IMG/VR virus record: IMGVR_UViG_3300024259_000062
Span: 1 to 44,842 of that record
Origin: a virus
Length of the DNA: 44,842 nucleotides
Reading direction: 5' to 3' (one strand)
The notes under the pieces were generated by a model. The model worked only from the letters and a program-made list of their open reading frames with translations, did no database searches and was not told where the DNA came from. Position numbers and translations under genes: made by a program. This document shows positions 36,693 through 44,842 of the stretch, in pieces. The first letter of the stretch is position 1. Every line of letters starts with the position of its first letter.

Positions 36693-38510
36693 ATGGCAAG
36701 CTTGACAACGCTCAAGAAAAAGAGAAGTAAGAGAGTTGATCCCAATGCTCTTATGCGGGGTGAACTCTCTAAACACTTCGGCCTTAACGTCGAGGCAAAG
36801 TTCGACATCGGCACAGAGTCTGAGGCTAAGACTTTGATTGCCGAGCAGGACGAGATATGGGCTGAGCTTCCGGTATCCACTGAAGTTTTCTTCAGGGATT
36901 GGATACGAGAGCCTATGTATCCGATCCAGCAGGAGTTGTGTGATGCTGTCCTTGGGACTACTCCTATAGAGTGGCCTAGAGACTATGAGGAGGCATTTGC
37001 TCTATGGGGGAAGGGCTCCGGTAAGGATAGGACGTCTGCTAAGATGTGTGTTTACCAAGGATACCGCTTGATGTGTATGCGAGATCCTCACGCATTCTTT
37101 AAGCAGAGTCAGATTGACATCGCCAATATGTCGAGGAACTCTCGGCAGGCCAAGAAGGTATACTTCAATAACCTTAAGGAAGTTGTGCGGAGATGTCTTG
37201 ATCCCTCTACCAAGAAGAACTGGTTTGAAGAGAGAGGGGTTGATCTTCGGGAGCAGAAGGATATTCAGTCAGCCGAGATCCGGTTGTGTGGCGCCCATAA
37301 CGGCGTTCATCATATAGAGCAGGATATAACCTGTCACTCGTTGGACTCGGAGCAGAATACGGGTGAAGGGTTTAACTTGTTCTTCTCACTTCTAGATGAG
37401 CTTGGGGACTTCGCAGTAGATAATGCGATTGAGCTTTACGAGGCTATCACAGAGACAACTGTCTCTCGATATGAGGGGTATGGTAAGGTTTGTGCTATAT
37501 CCTTTATGTATAACAAGAATGATGGAATGCAGATCTTGATGGCCCAGGCAAGCGGAGATCCCAAAGTATTTGTTTCAGGTCCTCATACGACATGGGATGT
37601 TAATCTTGGACGAAAAAAGCAATCCTTTGCGAGACATTTTAAGAGAAACCCAGTCAGGAGCAGACGAGTATATGAGTGTAAAGTTGACTCAAAGCGATCT
37701 GGGCTCATCAAGCTCAGAAGTATTGTTGAGCGCATCTTCAACAACGGCGACGTTGCCAATCCAGTATCAGGCGGGTCGCCTGTGGTTGGATACTATCCTG
37801 AAATCCCAACCTCGACGCTTACCCTTAGTGACCTTAGGTTTGTCGAGGCATTCAAGCCGAACAGCGGGTCTTGTTACGCTGTCCATGTTGACCTAGCTAA
37901 AGGGAAGCAGAAGGGTGACTCAGTAGGATTCTGTATGGCCCATCCTATGAGAATGAAGGGCTATATAGATGAGGCTATGAAGAAACTTTGGATCCAGATG
38001 GGCCATGTAGCTCCTGATGCCGAGGAAATCTCTAAGGGAGTGATATTCGATCTGCTTCTGGCTATCCGCGGCCCTGATGCTTCTCAAGAGGTTAGGCTGG
38101 CAGAAGTCCGGCAGTTGATTTATCGCCTTAAGTTCAAGCTAGGGTTCAATATTATCAAAGTAACGATGGATGGGTATCAATCGGCTGATACAATACAGGA
38201 GCTTGAGTCACGAGGTATCCCAACAGAACTGTTATCGGTCGATAGAACCTCAGATCCTTACGAATCGCTTGTGGATCTAGCCTACCAGGGTCTTGCAAAG
38301 GCTTATCCGCATCTTGTCGCCCTAAGAGAGTTAGATGAGGTCGATAACGATGAGAAGACAGGCAAGATAGACCACCCTAAGTTGTCTTTGGCCCGTATGG
38401 CCGAGGAAGGCTTTGATAAGGGCAGTAAGGATGTGTCAGATTCTATGGCTGGAGCCGCCTACACCTGTATTAAGGATATTCCGATGGATTCAGGCATCTT
38501 TTTCGGTTAG
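36693..38510 (+). CDS. terL: Terminase large subunit
   Basis: 605 aa. It packages DNA into the prohead with an N-terminal ATPase and a C-terminal RNase-H-fold nuclease. Walker A GKGSGKD is at residues 106-112, in the unusual 'LWGKGSGKDRT' form also found in other phage terminases. Walker B LLDELGD has D235-E236. Nuclease acids are visible at VHVDLAKGKQKGDS, KVTMDGYQS and KGSKDVSDSMAGA. AGGAG is weak before ATG 36693. The neighbours (portal, protease, capsid) confirm the role. Confidence 0.93.
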   Translation: MASLTTLKKKRSKRVDPNALMRGELSKHFGLNVEAKFDIGTESEAKTLIAEQDEIWAELPVSTEVFFRDWIREPMYPIQQELCDAVLGTTPIEWPRDYEEAFALWGKGSGKDRTSAKMCVYQGYRLMCMRDPHAFFKQSQIDIANMSRNSRQAKKVYFNNLKEVVRRCLDPSTKKNWFEERGVDLREQKDIQSAEIRLCGAHNGVHHIEQDITCHSLDSEQNTGEGFNLFFSLLDELGDFAVDNAIELYEAITETTVSRYEGYGKVCAISFMYNKNDGMQILMAQASGDPKVFVSGPHTTWDVNLGRKKQSFARHFKRNPVRSRRVYECKVDSKRSGLIKLRSIVERIFNNGDVANPVSGGSPVVGYYPEIPTSTLTLSDLRFVEAFKPNSGSCYAVHVDLAKGKQKGDSVGFCMAHPMRMKGYIDEAMKKLWIQMGHVAPDAEEISKGVIFDLLLAIRGPDASQEVRLAEVRQLIYRLKFKLGFNIIKVTMDGYQSADTIQELESRGIPTELLSVDRTSDPYESLVDLAYQGLAKAYPHLVALRELDEVDNDEKTGKIDHPKLSLARMAEEGFDKGSKDVSDSMAGAAYTCIKDIPMDSGIFFG

Positions 38511-38521
38511 GAGTCAAGAAT

Positions 38522-38959
38522 ATGGAAGAAGTAACTGATGGAAGCGCAGTTTTGAATGCGGCAAAGGAAATAGAGAAGATTCAGGCTGGTTTGGCCGATG
38601 AACAGGACAAGAAGTCCAAGAAAAAGTCCAAAGAGGCCGTGAAAGAGCCTAGTTGGATGGCTAGATACCGGGAAAACAGGTATTTTCATCGGTTTTGGGA
38701 CTATTTGACTACAAAATGGGCTGTTTCTCGCAAGAATTGGCTCAACTTACCGGGTTTTGCGGCATTATTCACAAATTTACTCAGTATTTTCACGGTTACA
38801 ATGCTGGCTCTGGCAATGTATTATAGCGTAGAGCATCTCAAAAAAGGATCTGATTTTACGCTTATAGTTGCTGGGGCAATCTTGATAGGCGTGCTAGGCT
38901 GGGTTAACTCAAGGATTGGTGATGGCCAGACTACGAATGAAGAAAACGTCAGTAAATAA
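38522..38959 (+). CDS. Two-transmembrane protein
   Basis: 145 aa. Lys-rich N-terminus, then two hydrophobic helices (FAALFTNLLSIFTVTMLALAMYY and FTLIVAGAILIGVLGWV). Sits between terminase and portal. Possibly a membrane-associated morphogenesis or lysis protein; no family recognised. Confidence 0.58.
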   Translation: MEEVTDGSAVLNAAKEIEKIQAGLADEQDKKSKKKSKEAVKEPSWMARYRENRYFHRFWDYLTTKWAVSRKNWLNLPGFAALFTNLLSIFTVTMLALAMYYSVEHLKKGSDFTLIVAGAILIGVLGWVNSRIGDGQTTNEENVSK

Positions 38960-39122
38960 GAATCCAGGGCGGGTTCGTAGTCAAGCAGCCCAGAGGCTAT
39001 CTTCTGTTAAGTCTAGTGCTAGCAAAAAGATGGGAATAGTGAAGTCTAGGGCTATGGCTGGTGTCGGTAAGGTTGCCTCAAGGGCGCGCTCAGGCGCGGC
39101 TACGAAATTGGCTGGTAAGTAA
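38937..39122 (+). CDS. Small basic protein
   Basis: 61 aa from ATG 38937, overlapping the previous gene by 23 bp. Very Lys/Arg/Ala/Ser-rich with SVKSSASKKMGIVKSRAM and ASRARSGAATKLAGK, histone-tail-like. May bind DNA in the head. TAATG overlap with the next gene. Confidence 0.52.
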   Translation: MKKTSVNKNPGRVRSQAAQRLSSVKSSASKKMGIVKSRAMAGVGKVASRARSGAATKLAGK

Positions 39123-39268
39123 TGGCTCTTTCAACGGCTACTTTTGATTCGTTTATCGCGATTCCTTTGAATCGCAAACGCATACTGCCGGCTGTAAGGA
39201 TTCTGAAAAATGGGCAGCGACGGACCAACCCTATCAGGAAATCTGATAGGCCGACGAAGGCAAACTGA
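39122..39268 (+). CDS. Very small basic protein
   Basis: 48 aa, start overlapping the previous stop by one base. Basic C-terminal half (RILKNGQRRTNPIRKSDRP). No family recognised. Confidence 0.5.
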   Translation: MALSTATFDSFIAIPLNRKRILPAVRILKNGQRRTNPIRKSDRPTKAN

Positions 39269-39269
39269 A

Positions 39270-39641
39270 GTGAACGGTAGAAACGGGACTACCGCAAGAA
39301 CATGGATTACGTTTGCTATTATGGTAGCAGCAGCTAGTGCTGCTTCTGCGGTATTTGTATTTGCCCAAATCGCATCCCACACAGAGAAAGAGCACACTGG
39401 TCTTTACAAGCCTCAGTTCAAGGGCGATTCTGTTCAGCTGTATGTAGAAAGAGTGAAGGATGGTGTAGAGGATGGCGCGAGGCGGTTGGCTCTGTCTGTA
39501 AAGGAGCATAATAACGAACAAGTGAAGCAGTTGACAAAGTTACTTGAGGCCTCTTTGCTTAAGCAAGATGAGTTGATGAAGTCTCTACATCGTATAGAGG
39601 TTGATGTAGCCAAACTAAAGATGAAAGCAGGGATCGAATGA
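39270..39641 (+). CDS. Membrane-anchored coiled-coil protein
   Basis: 123 aa from GTG 39270 (ATG 39210 overlaps the previous gene by 59 bp). One transmembrane helix (WITFAIMVAAASAASAVFVF), then a charged helical domain (VKQLTKLLEASLLKQDELMKSLHRIEVDVAKLK). Resembles an i-spanin or a bitopic lysis accessory, but position and sequence do not settle it. ATGA coupling to the portal gene. Confidence 0.5.
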   Translation: MNGRNGTTARTWITFAIMVAAASAASAVFVFAQIASHTEKEHTGLYKPQFKGDSVQLYVERVKDGVEDGARRLALSVKEHNNEQVKQLTKLLEASLLKQDELMKSLHRIEVDVAKLKMKAGIE

Positions 39642-41158
39642 TTTCATTCCTCAAGATAGCCACTAATCGTGGCAATCCCGCCAACAAAAAGAGCTTCGTC
39701 TCAGAAGACGAAGTTGCTGGTGGTTTCGGGTCTACAGGTAGGATGATGGGCAAGTCAAAAGGCTTGCGGGCGGACCAGATGAGGAAGATGTATGAGAGGA
39801 ATGTCTGGGTCCGGGCAAGTGTAGACCGTATTGCTACGAAAGTAGCGGGTGTCCCTCCTATTATAAGGGGATTCCGTAAGAAGGATGCCGGGACGAAGCT
39901 GACGACTCGCCAGAAGAGACAGAAGGAACGTCTTGAGGAGCTTTTCGCCAATCCGAACTCCAGCGATCAGTCTTGGTTCGACCTCACCGAACAGAGGGTG
40001 AAGGATATTCTGATCTTTGGGCACCATGGGTTAGAATTGCTCCCCGATATGATCAACGGTGAGGTTGTTGAGGTATATAACGTCACCGGGTCAGAGATCA
40101 GGCCGAACTTTGATAAGAAGGGTCAGTTCAAATCAGAGAAGGATGCTTATAGGCAGTATCAGAGAGGGGCTGTCGTAGCTAAGTGGCCTAAAGATGACTT
40201 TATGTGGTTGCGTGGTGGATCGGTAGCTCACTCGATTATGCCTATCTCTCCTTTAGAGACTCTACGGCAAACGGTCACGGCAGAACTCTACGCCTCCCAG
40301 CATAACCTGGACTTCTTCGCCAATAACGCAACTCCGCGACTGGCGGTGATGTTCGACAATGTTGGTGCCGGACAGGGCCAAGAGGCTCTTAATAGGGCAA
40401 AGGCATGGTGGAACAAAGAACTTCTCGGGCAGCCTCATAAGCCGATTATTATGGGCTCTGAACAAGGTAGTGTGAGTTTAGAGACTCTGAATGTCTCGAA
40501 TAGGGATATGGAGTTTCAGGCTTACTCATCTTGGTTGCTGATGAAGATAATGGCGATCTTCAAACTTCAGCCAGTAGTCCTTGGAGTTGTGCTCGATGGT
40601 AATGCTGGCAAGCTCAACTCTTCCCAGCAGATTCAGCTGTTCAAGGAAGATGCCCTCAAGCCTCAGCTTGAGCTTTTCCGTGACTCATGGACAACGAAGG
40701 TAATATGGAACGCCTTCGGGTTTGATACCTTGTTCCTAGAGTATCAGGGATTTGACCTTTGGGATGCCCAGGATAAGGCAATCTGGCATGAGCGGTATTT
40801 GAGATCTGGTGTCTTCACGATCAATCAGGTTCTCGATGAACTTGGAATGGAGCCTGTTACTTGGGGTGATACGCCGTTCATAGCGTCCAATCTACAGGAA
40901 CTCGGTGGAGAGGAAAATCGGACTGGTGCCGCAGAATCAGCACCTCCTAACGCGACTTCAGACGGGGCCGACGATACCGGGCCTGCCAGAGAAGCAGACT
41001 CTCGACAGAGTGCTAGAAAGTCTACGGCAGCTATTAACGCAGTAAAGGAGATGGGCGTAGACTATCAGGATTTGGCGGATGCTGCTGGTCGTGTTCGCAA
41101 GGGCTATGACAGCTTCTATGAGCGCACAATTAGCTTCCCGAGTAGTATGGTCTCCTGA
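39638..41158 (+). CDS. Portal protein
   Basis: 506 aa, coupled by ATGA to the gene upstream. A portal forms the dodecameric ring through which DNA enters and leaves the head. WVRASVDRIATKVAGVPPII at the start, FDLTEQRVKDILIFGHHGLELL, SPLETLRQTVTAELYASQHNLDF and FKLQPVVLGVVLDGN are typical of siphovirus/myovirus portals. The order TerL-portal-protease-scaffold-capsid supports it. Confidence 0.88.
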   Translation: MISFLKIATNRGNPANKKSFVSEDEVAGGFGSTGRMMGKSKGLRADQMRKMYERNVWVRASVDRIATKVAGVPPIIRGFRKKDAGTKLTTRQKRQKERLEELFANPNSSDQSWFDLTEQRVKDILIFGHHGLELLPDMINGEVVEVYNVTGSEIRPNFDKKGQFKSEKDAYRQYQRGAVVAKWPKDDFMWLRGGSVAHSIMPISPLETLRQTVTAELYASQHNLDFFANNATPRLAVMFDNVGAGQGQEALNRAKAWWNKELLGQPHKPIIMGSEQGSVSLETLNVSNRDMEFQAYSSWLLMKIMAIFKLQPVVLGVVLDGNAGKLNSSQQIQLFKEDALKPQLELFRDSWTTKVIWNAFGFDTLFLEYQGFDLWDAQDKAIWHERYLRSGVFTINQVLDELGMEPVTWGDTPFIASNLQELGGEENRTGAAESAPPNATSDGADDTGPAREADSRQSARKSTAAINAVKEMGVDYQDLADAAGRVRKGYDSFYERTISFPSSMVS

Positions 41159-41226
41159 TTCAACCCTCCTAGTTTGATCTAATTGAAACCTGAAACCCTT
41201 GCTTGTATACTGGACTGTGAGGCAAA

Positions 41227-42384
41227 ATGGACATCCCAAAAACATCGCCTATCGGAGTAAAGTTGGCCTTTAAACGTGGAGGCCAAAAGGCTGTTGAAAA
41301 GAAATATCGGGTTGCCCATAATAATGGCTCTATCCAGTTCATCCGCAAGAAGACAGAGATTCCGCTTCCCAAGAGCGGGTATACGGAATTTGAAGATCTG
41401 CCGGATGATGTCCAAGAGCTTCCGGGCTCAGGAGCACTTTACTGGATGGAGTGCTACAATTTGGCGCTGAAAGCGGCCTACCCAGAGATAGCTAAGGATT
41501 TGGCCTGGAAAGCTGTAAAGCGTCGCTACTACTGTAAACAAGGCGTTTGGAGAGCAAAAATGGATAAGGTAGAAAAGGTCGGCACCTTTAAGGCCACGAT
41601 GAGTGCCAAGATCCGCAAAGCAAAGCGGGGCGGCAAAGCCATCTATTATATAGAGGGGAAAGCATCAGATACCTCTATTGACCTTGAAGATGACAGGATG
41701 GGCCCTGAGTTCATCAAGACAATGCAGGAAACTGCTGTCGGCCTGAACATCTACGTTGATCACGATCACTCTTTGGATAAAACAGTTGGCGTGATCGTGG
41801 AAGCTGGCGGTGATGAAGACAACTTCCTTATCAAAGCACGCCTGGAAGATCCTGAGAAGAATGAGGATGTTGCGAAGCTCATCAGCAAGAGTGACACCGG
41901 GATTAATATTGGCTTCTCCATCGGCGGTCGCATCCTTAAAGCCGTGAAGGCATTCGATGAGCTTCTCGGACGCAGTGTAAGGTCGATCGTCAAGGGCATC
42001 CTCGCGGAAGTATCGGTAACGACGATGCCGGCGAACGTCAACGCCCTCGGAGCAGAGTTGTCTATGGCCAAGTCGCTTAGTAAGGCTTTGGATGATCTGG
42101 AAAATGAGGGCGTTTTTGATACTGAATATGAAGAGATCGTCAAGATCCTGGAAGAAGTGTTCGAGATGGATCAGGTTCGCCGTGCTCTCGGCAATCTCAC
42201 CTGGTCCTTTATCGACTTGAACCTGGATATCGTCCATTCGTCTGATCTTACACCAGATCAGAAGAAGGAAAAGATTCTTCAGGTTGCTGGTGAATTCGCA
42301 GATGTCGTAGCATCCCTATCAACCCAACTCGCAGATTTAATTGCGGAGCAAGAGAACTTCCTGGAGGCAGGCGAGGCCGCTTGA
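41227..42384 (+). CDS. Prohead protease (HK97/XkdF-like)
   Basis: 385 aa. The protease core spans about residues 120-290: IYYIEGKASDTSIDLEDDRM, VDHDHSLDKTVGVIVEA (candidate catalytic His), INIGFSIGGRIL (candidate Ser), KGILAEVSVTTMPANVNALG, the end block typical of these enzymes. The N-terminal 120 residues are an added domain (WYR/Lys-rich). It should cut the scaffold and capsid tails during head maturation. ATG after GTGAGGCAAA. Confidence 0.83.
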   Translation: MDIPKTSPIGVKLAFKRGGQKAVEKKYRVAHNNGSIQFIRKKTEIPLPKSGYTEFEDLPDDVQELPGSGALYWMECYNLALKAAYPEIAKDLAWKAVKRRYYCKQGVWRAKMDKVEKVGTFKATMSAKIRKAKRGGKAIYYIEGKASDTSIDLEDDRMGPEFIKTMQETAVGLNIYVDHDHSLDKTVGVIVEAGGDEDNFLIKARLEDPEKNEDVAKLISKSDTGINIGFSIGGRILKAVKAFDELLGRSVRSIVKGILAEVSVTTMPANVNALGAELSMAKSLSKALDDLENEGVFDTEYEEIVKILEEVFEMDQVRRALGNLTWSFIDLNLDIVHSSDLTPDQKKEKILQVAGEFADVVASLSTQLADLIAEQENFLEAGEAA

Positions 42385-42411
42385 TCCCAGGTTGTAAAAG
42401 GAGGTGAAACC

Positions 42412-43011
42412 GTGACTGAGCAGGAAAAAGCTAACCTCACCAAGTCACTCGGTGAAATGATCTCCAAGGCAATTACGACTGCTGCTCCTGAGAAGGAAGA
42501 GAAGAAGGACGAGCAGACGGATGTCGCCGAGATCACCAAGGCGGTGACTGAAGGTGTCTTGACCCAGCTGCAGGCAAATCCAGTCTTTAAGGCTCTGGAG
42601 GGAGTCCAGAAGACTGAGGAGCCTGACGAGCAGGCCGAGATGAAGAAGTATGTGCGTCGGACGGTCCGCAAGGCTGTCGCTGATGCCCTGGAGACGGCAT
42701 TCCCGGTGATCATCGAGGGCGTGAAGAAGTCGGTCATGGAGATGTTCGGTGGAGAAGATTCCATCAAGAAGGTCAATATGATCGGATCGAAGCTGCAGGT
42801 CGTGTCCAAGAAGAAGGGCAAGGCCCCGGTGGAGGATGTGGACGAGGACGACGATGAGGATGAGGACGATGGCGACGATGAGCCCGTCCAGAAGAAGAAG
42901 CGCTTCAAGAAGCGCGGCGAAGAGGATTCCAGCGGCGGGTTCGGCAAGAAGGCTTCGCTCAAGCAGCTTGACAAGGGGCTCGGAACTCGTGCCCGCGGTG
43001 CTCTGAAATAA
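42412..43011 (+). CDS. Scaffold-like head protein
   Basis: 199 aa from GTG 42412 with AGGAGG 7 nt upstream. Charged, helical, low complexity: Glu/Lys-rich start, an Asp-rich patch (VDEDDDEDEDDGDDE) and a Lys/Arg-rich end. It sits between protease and capsid, the usual scaffold position. Strong GC-rich codon bias like the capsid gene suggests high expression. Inferred from position and composition only. Confidence 0.62.
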   Translation: MTEQEKANLTKSLGEMISKAITTAAPEKEEKKDEQTDVAEITKAVTEGVLTQLQANPVFKALEGVQKTEEPDEQAEMKKYVRRTVRKAVADALETAFPVIIEGVKKSVMEMFGGEDSIKKVNMIGSKLQVVSKKKGKAPVEDVDEDDDEDEDDGDDEPVQKKKRFKKRGEEDSSGGFGKKASLKQLDKGLGTRARGALK

Positions 43012-43089
43012 TAACCCTGCTATGGGGCAGGTTGTAGCACTTACAGCCTAATTGGGCTGAGAGTCTGATCCGGAAGGGAGGTGGAACAA

Positions 43090-44088
43090 ATGGATGAAGA
43101 GAATGAAGTTGTCCTAGTGCTCGGCGATCTGGATGATGCCCTCGAAAAGCAGCAGTCGACTACGGCTGGTGTGGGTGGTGACTTTCTTCCGGTTCCGCTG
43201 GCGAATACCTTTATTGACCTCGTGAGAGATCAGAACTGGGTCCGCCAGCTGGTGCAGGCCGTGCCGATGGGTTCCAAGACTCTTGACTTCCCGAAGATTC
43301 TGAGCGGTCCTTCGGTGTATTACGAGTCGGCTGAGAATGCTCAGGCAGTTGAAACGAGCATGACCACCGGTTCGGTGCGCCTGACGGCCAAGAAGTTCTT
43401 CGCGCAGTTGAAGGCCTCAGAGGAACTCTTTGAGGATGCAGCTTTCGATATGGATTCGATTATCCGGCAGCACTTCGTGAACTCTCTGGCGGACGCAGAA
43501 GAGGAAGCGTTTATCTCCGGTGATTCGGACCATGCGGCAGCAGCAGGAACTCCGGCAGCGGCTACGGCGCAGAACTGGTATGCGAAAGACCATCGCCTGA
43601 TCTTTGATGGCCTTCTGGCTCTCGGCCAGGCTTCTGGTGCGGCAACTGGCGTTAACGGCCTCGGTGGTTCGATGACCGCGGCGTTGGTGCGTCAAGCGAT
43701 CTATGAGCTTGGCGTTTATGCCCGTTCCATGAAGGATGTAATTATCCTTCTGAACCCGTGGTCGGCGAATGAGCTGATGGACGACTCCAAGATCGTGACT
43801 CTCGACAAGTATGGCCCGCAGGCGACGATCTTTACCGGTGAAATCGGCAGGCTTTATGGGCAGGTGCGTATCCTGGCCTCTCCTTACCTGGCGAACGGAA
43901 AGGGTGTGTTCTTCCACAAGGGGAACCCCCTGATCGGTGATCGACGTATGGTGCGACTGAGAGGTGAAGACGTAATCGAGTATGACCAGCGCAGGTTGGT
44001 TATCTCGGAGCGGATTGACTTCGTGATTCAGTATGCCGACGCGGTTGGCGAGATGTTCAACTTGGACCGTCCTGGCACTGGCTCCTAA
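43090..44088 (+). CDS. Major capsid protein (HK97 fold)
   Basis: 332 aa from ATG 43090, 8 nt after GGGAGG; GTG 43081 lies in the ribosome binding site. FLPVPLANTFIDLVRDQNWVRQLVQAVPM and VRLTAKKFFAQLKASEELFEDAAFD match the E-loop to spine part of HK97 capsids, and DAEEEAFISGD the next. The C-terminus MVRLRGEDVIEYDQRRLVISERIDFVIQYADA is the typical end strand. The short acidic N-terminus lacks a long cleavable delta domain, as expected if a separate scaffold exists. Confidence 0.88.
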   Translation: MDEENEVVLVLGDLDDALEKQQSTTAGVGGDFLPVPLANTFIDLVRDQNWVRQLVQAVPMGSKTLDFPKILSGPSVYYESAENAQAVETSMTTGSVRLTAKKFFAQLKASEELFEDAAFDMDSIIRQHFVNSLADAEEEAFISGDSDHAAAAGTPAAATAQNWYAKDHRLIFDGLLALGQASGAATGVNGLGGSMTAALVRQAIYELGVYARSMKDVIILLNPWSANELMDDSKIVTLDKYGPQATIFTGEIGRLYGQVRILASPYLANGKGVFFHKGNPLIGDRRMVRLRGEDVIEYDQRRLVISERIDFVIQYADAVGEMFNLDRPGTGS

Positions 44089-44113
44089 TCTACCTGATTA
44101 GGTCAGGTCCATG

Positions 44114-44142
44114 AGGGAGGGGCTATTTGGCCCCTCCCTTTT
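44114..44142 (+). terminator. Intrinsic terminator after the capsid gene
   Basis: Perfect 9-bp stem GGGAGGGGC / GCCCCTCCC with a 6-nt loop and TTTT, placed 25 bases after the capsid stop. Probably reduces expression of the genes that follow. Confidence 0.88.
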
Positions 44143-44170
44143 GTTGTATATAGGTCTAGGAGGTGATACC

Positions 44171-44296
44171 ATGAAGGAAGTCTTTAAGGAGGCCAAAGGG
44201 GTAGCTTCTAGACCTACAAAGAAAGCAAGGCTTGGAAGTAAGCCTAAAGAGAAGGATGAGAAGGCTCAGAAAGACGGCAACTGGAAGAGAGGTTAA
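44171..44296 (+). CDS. Very small basic protein
   Basis: 41 aa, ATG 5 nt after AGGAGGTGA. Lys-rich (KEAKGVASRPTKKARLGSK). No family recognised; may bind DNA or be a head component. Confidence 0.5.
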   Translation: MKEVFKEAKGVASRPTKKARLGSKPKEKDEKAQKDGNWKRG

Positions 44297-44298
44297 GA

Positions 44299-44727
44299 GT
44301 GATTCCTTTAGTTGGCGCGCTAATCAAAACGGTAACAGGCGGATTGGTTCAAAGATTTGTCACAGATCCTTCTAAGAAGCAAGACGCCGAGATTGAGATT
44401 GAGAGATCCATTCTCAGAGCCGTTTCTGAAGCCAATACGGCTCAGATGGCCGTCAACGAACAGGAAGCCCAGCATAAGTCGGTTTTCGTAGCAGGATGGA
44501 GACCGTTTATTGGTTGGATCTGTGGTCTTGGGATAGGATTTCAATTCATCGCTCGACCTATATTGAACTGGATCCTGTTGATCGCAAGGCCTGAAACACC
44601 TCAACTACCATCTATAGACATAGAAGCAATATTGACCCTCGTTATGGGGATGTTAGGACTCGGAACCCAGCGAATGCTTGAAAAGCGCTGGGGCGTGGCA
44701 AGAGAAAGTGACCCAAGGAGGAAATGA
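44299..44727 (+). CDS. Holin-like membrane protein (3TM type)
   Basis: 142 aa from GTG 44299. Charged N-terminal helix, then FVAGWRPFIGWICGLGIGFQFIARPILNWILL and a C-terminal hydrophobic segment (ILTLVMGMLGLGTQRML). The W-R-P-x-I-G-W-x-C pattern and the ending LGLGTQR are typical of the three-TM holins found near structural genes in phages and gene transfer agents. It would form the membrane lesion for lysis. Confidence 0.75.
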   Translation: MIPLVGALIKTVTGGLVQRFVTDPSKKQDAEIEIERSILRAVSEANTAQMAVNEQEAQHKSVFVAGWRPFIGWICGLGIGFQFIARPILNWILLIARPETPQLPSIDIEAILTLVMGMLGLGTQRMLEKRWGVARESDPRRK

Positions 44728-44842
44728 TGGCCCTGTCTCCCGTAAGAGAAGTGACGAACCCTGAGACTCTGACCAGGAATATCAGGACTCGTGGCCTGAA
44801 GAAGTTCACAGAGCCGACGAAGCACAATGTTCACGATGACTC
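44727..44842 (+). CDS. Partial gene cut by the window end
   Basis: 38 codons visible from ATG 44727 (an ATGATG pair, AAGGAGG 5 nt before). It overlaps the holin stop by 1-4 bases. ALSPVREVTNPETLTRN and RGLKKFTEPTKHN cannot be placed in a family; the gene continues beyond the window and may be the head-tail connector expected here. Confidence 0.55.
   Translation, partial: MALSPVREVTNPETLTRNIRTRGLKKFTEPTKHNVHDD

Noticed and set aside
1-44842. Genome-wide reassignment of TAG
   Set aside because: Several well-supported genes end at TAG at the expected length, so the amber at 24,123 is a local case.
1-44842. CRISPR arrays, insertion sequences or integrase attachment sites
   Set aside because: No regularly spaced repeats with unique spacers, no transposase or integrase frame and no terminal repeats were seen.

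Overview
The window is a stretch of a tailed double-stranded DNA bacteriophage genome with an HK97-type head. It carries terminase, portal, prohead protease, scaffold-like and major capsid genes, a phage replication and recombination set, and long runs of very small genes that overlap by 1-8 bases (ATGA, TAATG). No ribosomal RNA, recognisable tRNA, CRISPR array or insertion sequence was found. Strong AGGAGG-type ribosome binding sites and frequent GTG/TTG starts point to a bacterial host, but I cannot name the host.

Layout. 1-9.1 kb (+): Mre11/Rad50-type (gp47/gp46) recombination pair, a zinc-finger protein, an HTH protein, a PD-(D/E)xK nuclease, a DnaG-type primase, a possible sigma factor and the first of three acidic winged-helix-like paralogues. 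9.2-14.5 kb (+): FAD-dependent UDP-galactopyranose-mutase-like enzyme, divergent ThyX, HNH endonuclease, a candidate terminase small subunit and zinc/HTH proteins. 14.5-29.75 kb (+): many short operons of small genes, including RNase H, a SWIM-finger protein, a CheY-like receiver and a SLOG-like gene interrupted by an amber codon. These operons start from a repeated promoter cassette with a -35-like hexamer, exactly 17 nt, then TACCTT (or TATACT). 31.77-36.0 kb (-): an 18-gene overlapping operon of tiny proteins, including a GNAT acetyltransferase. 36.2 kb to the end (+): morphogenesis genes (TerL, portal, protease, scaffold-like, capsid, holin-like).

The most unusual part is 29,948-31,544. 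Across about 1.6 kb there is not one TG or CA dinucleotide on either strand. The island holds a chain of hairpins, then an apparent 218-codon gene (30,748-31,404), then a perfect intrinsic terminator. Because TG is absent, no ATG, GTG, TTG or CTG exists in any frame; the gene appears to start at ATT, 7 nt after AAGGGG. Its protein has no Cys, Trp, His, Gln or internal Met. Its synonymous codons follow the first base of the next codon (GAT before A, GAC before G), so the constraint acts on nucleotides. Nearby non-coding DNA is the reverse, rich in TG/CA. I know of no described system with this property; its function is unknown and any mechanism offered here is inference.
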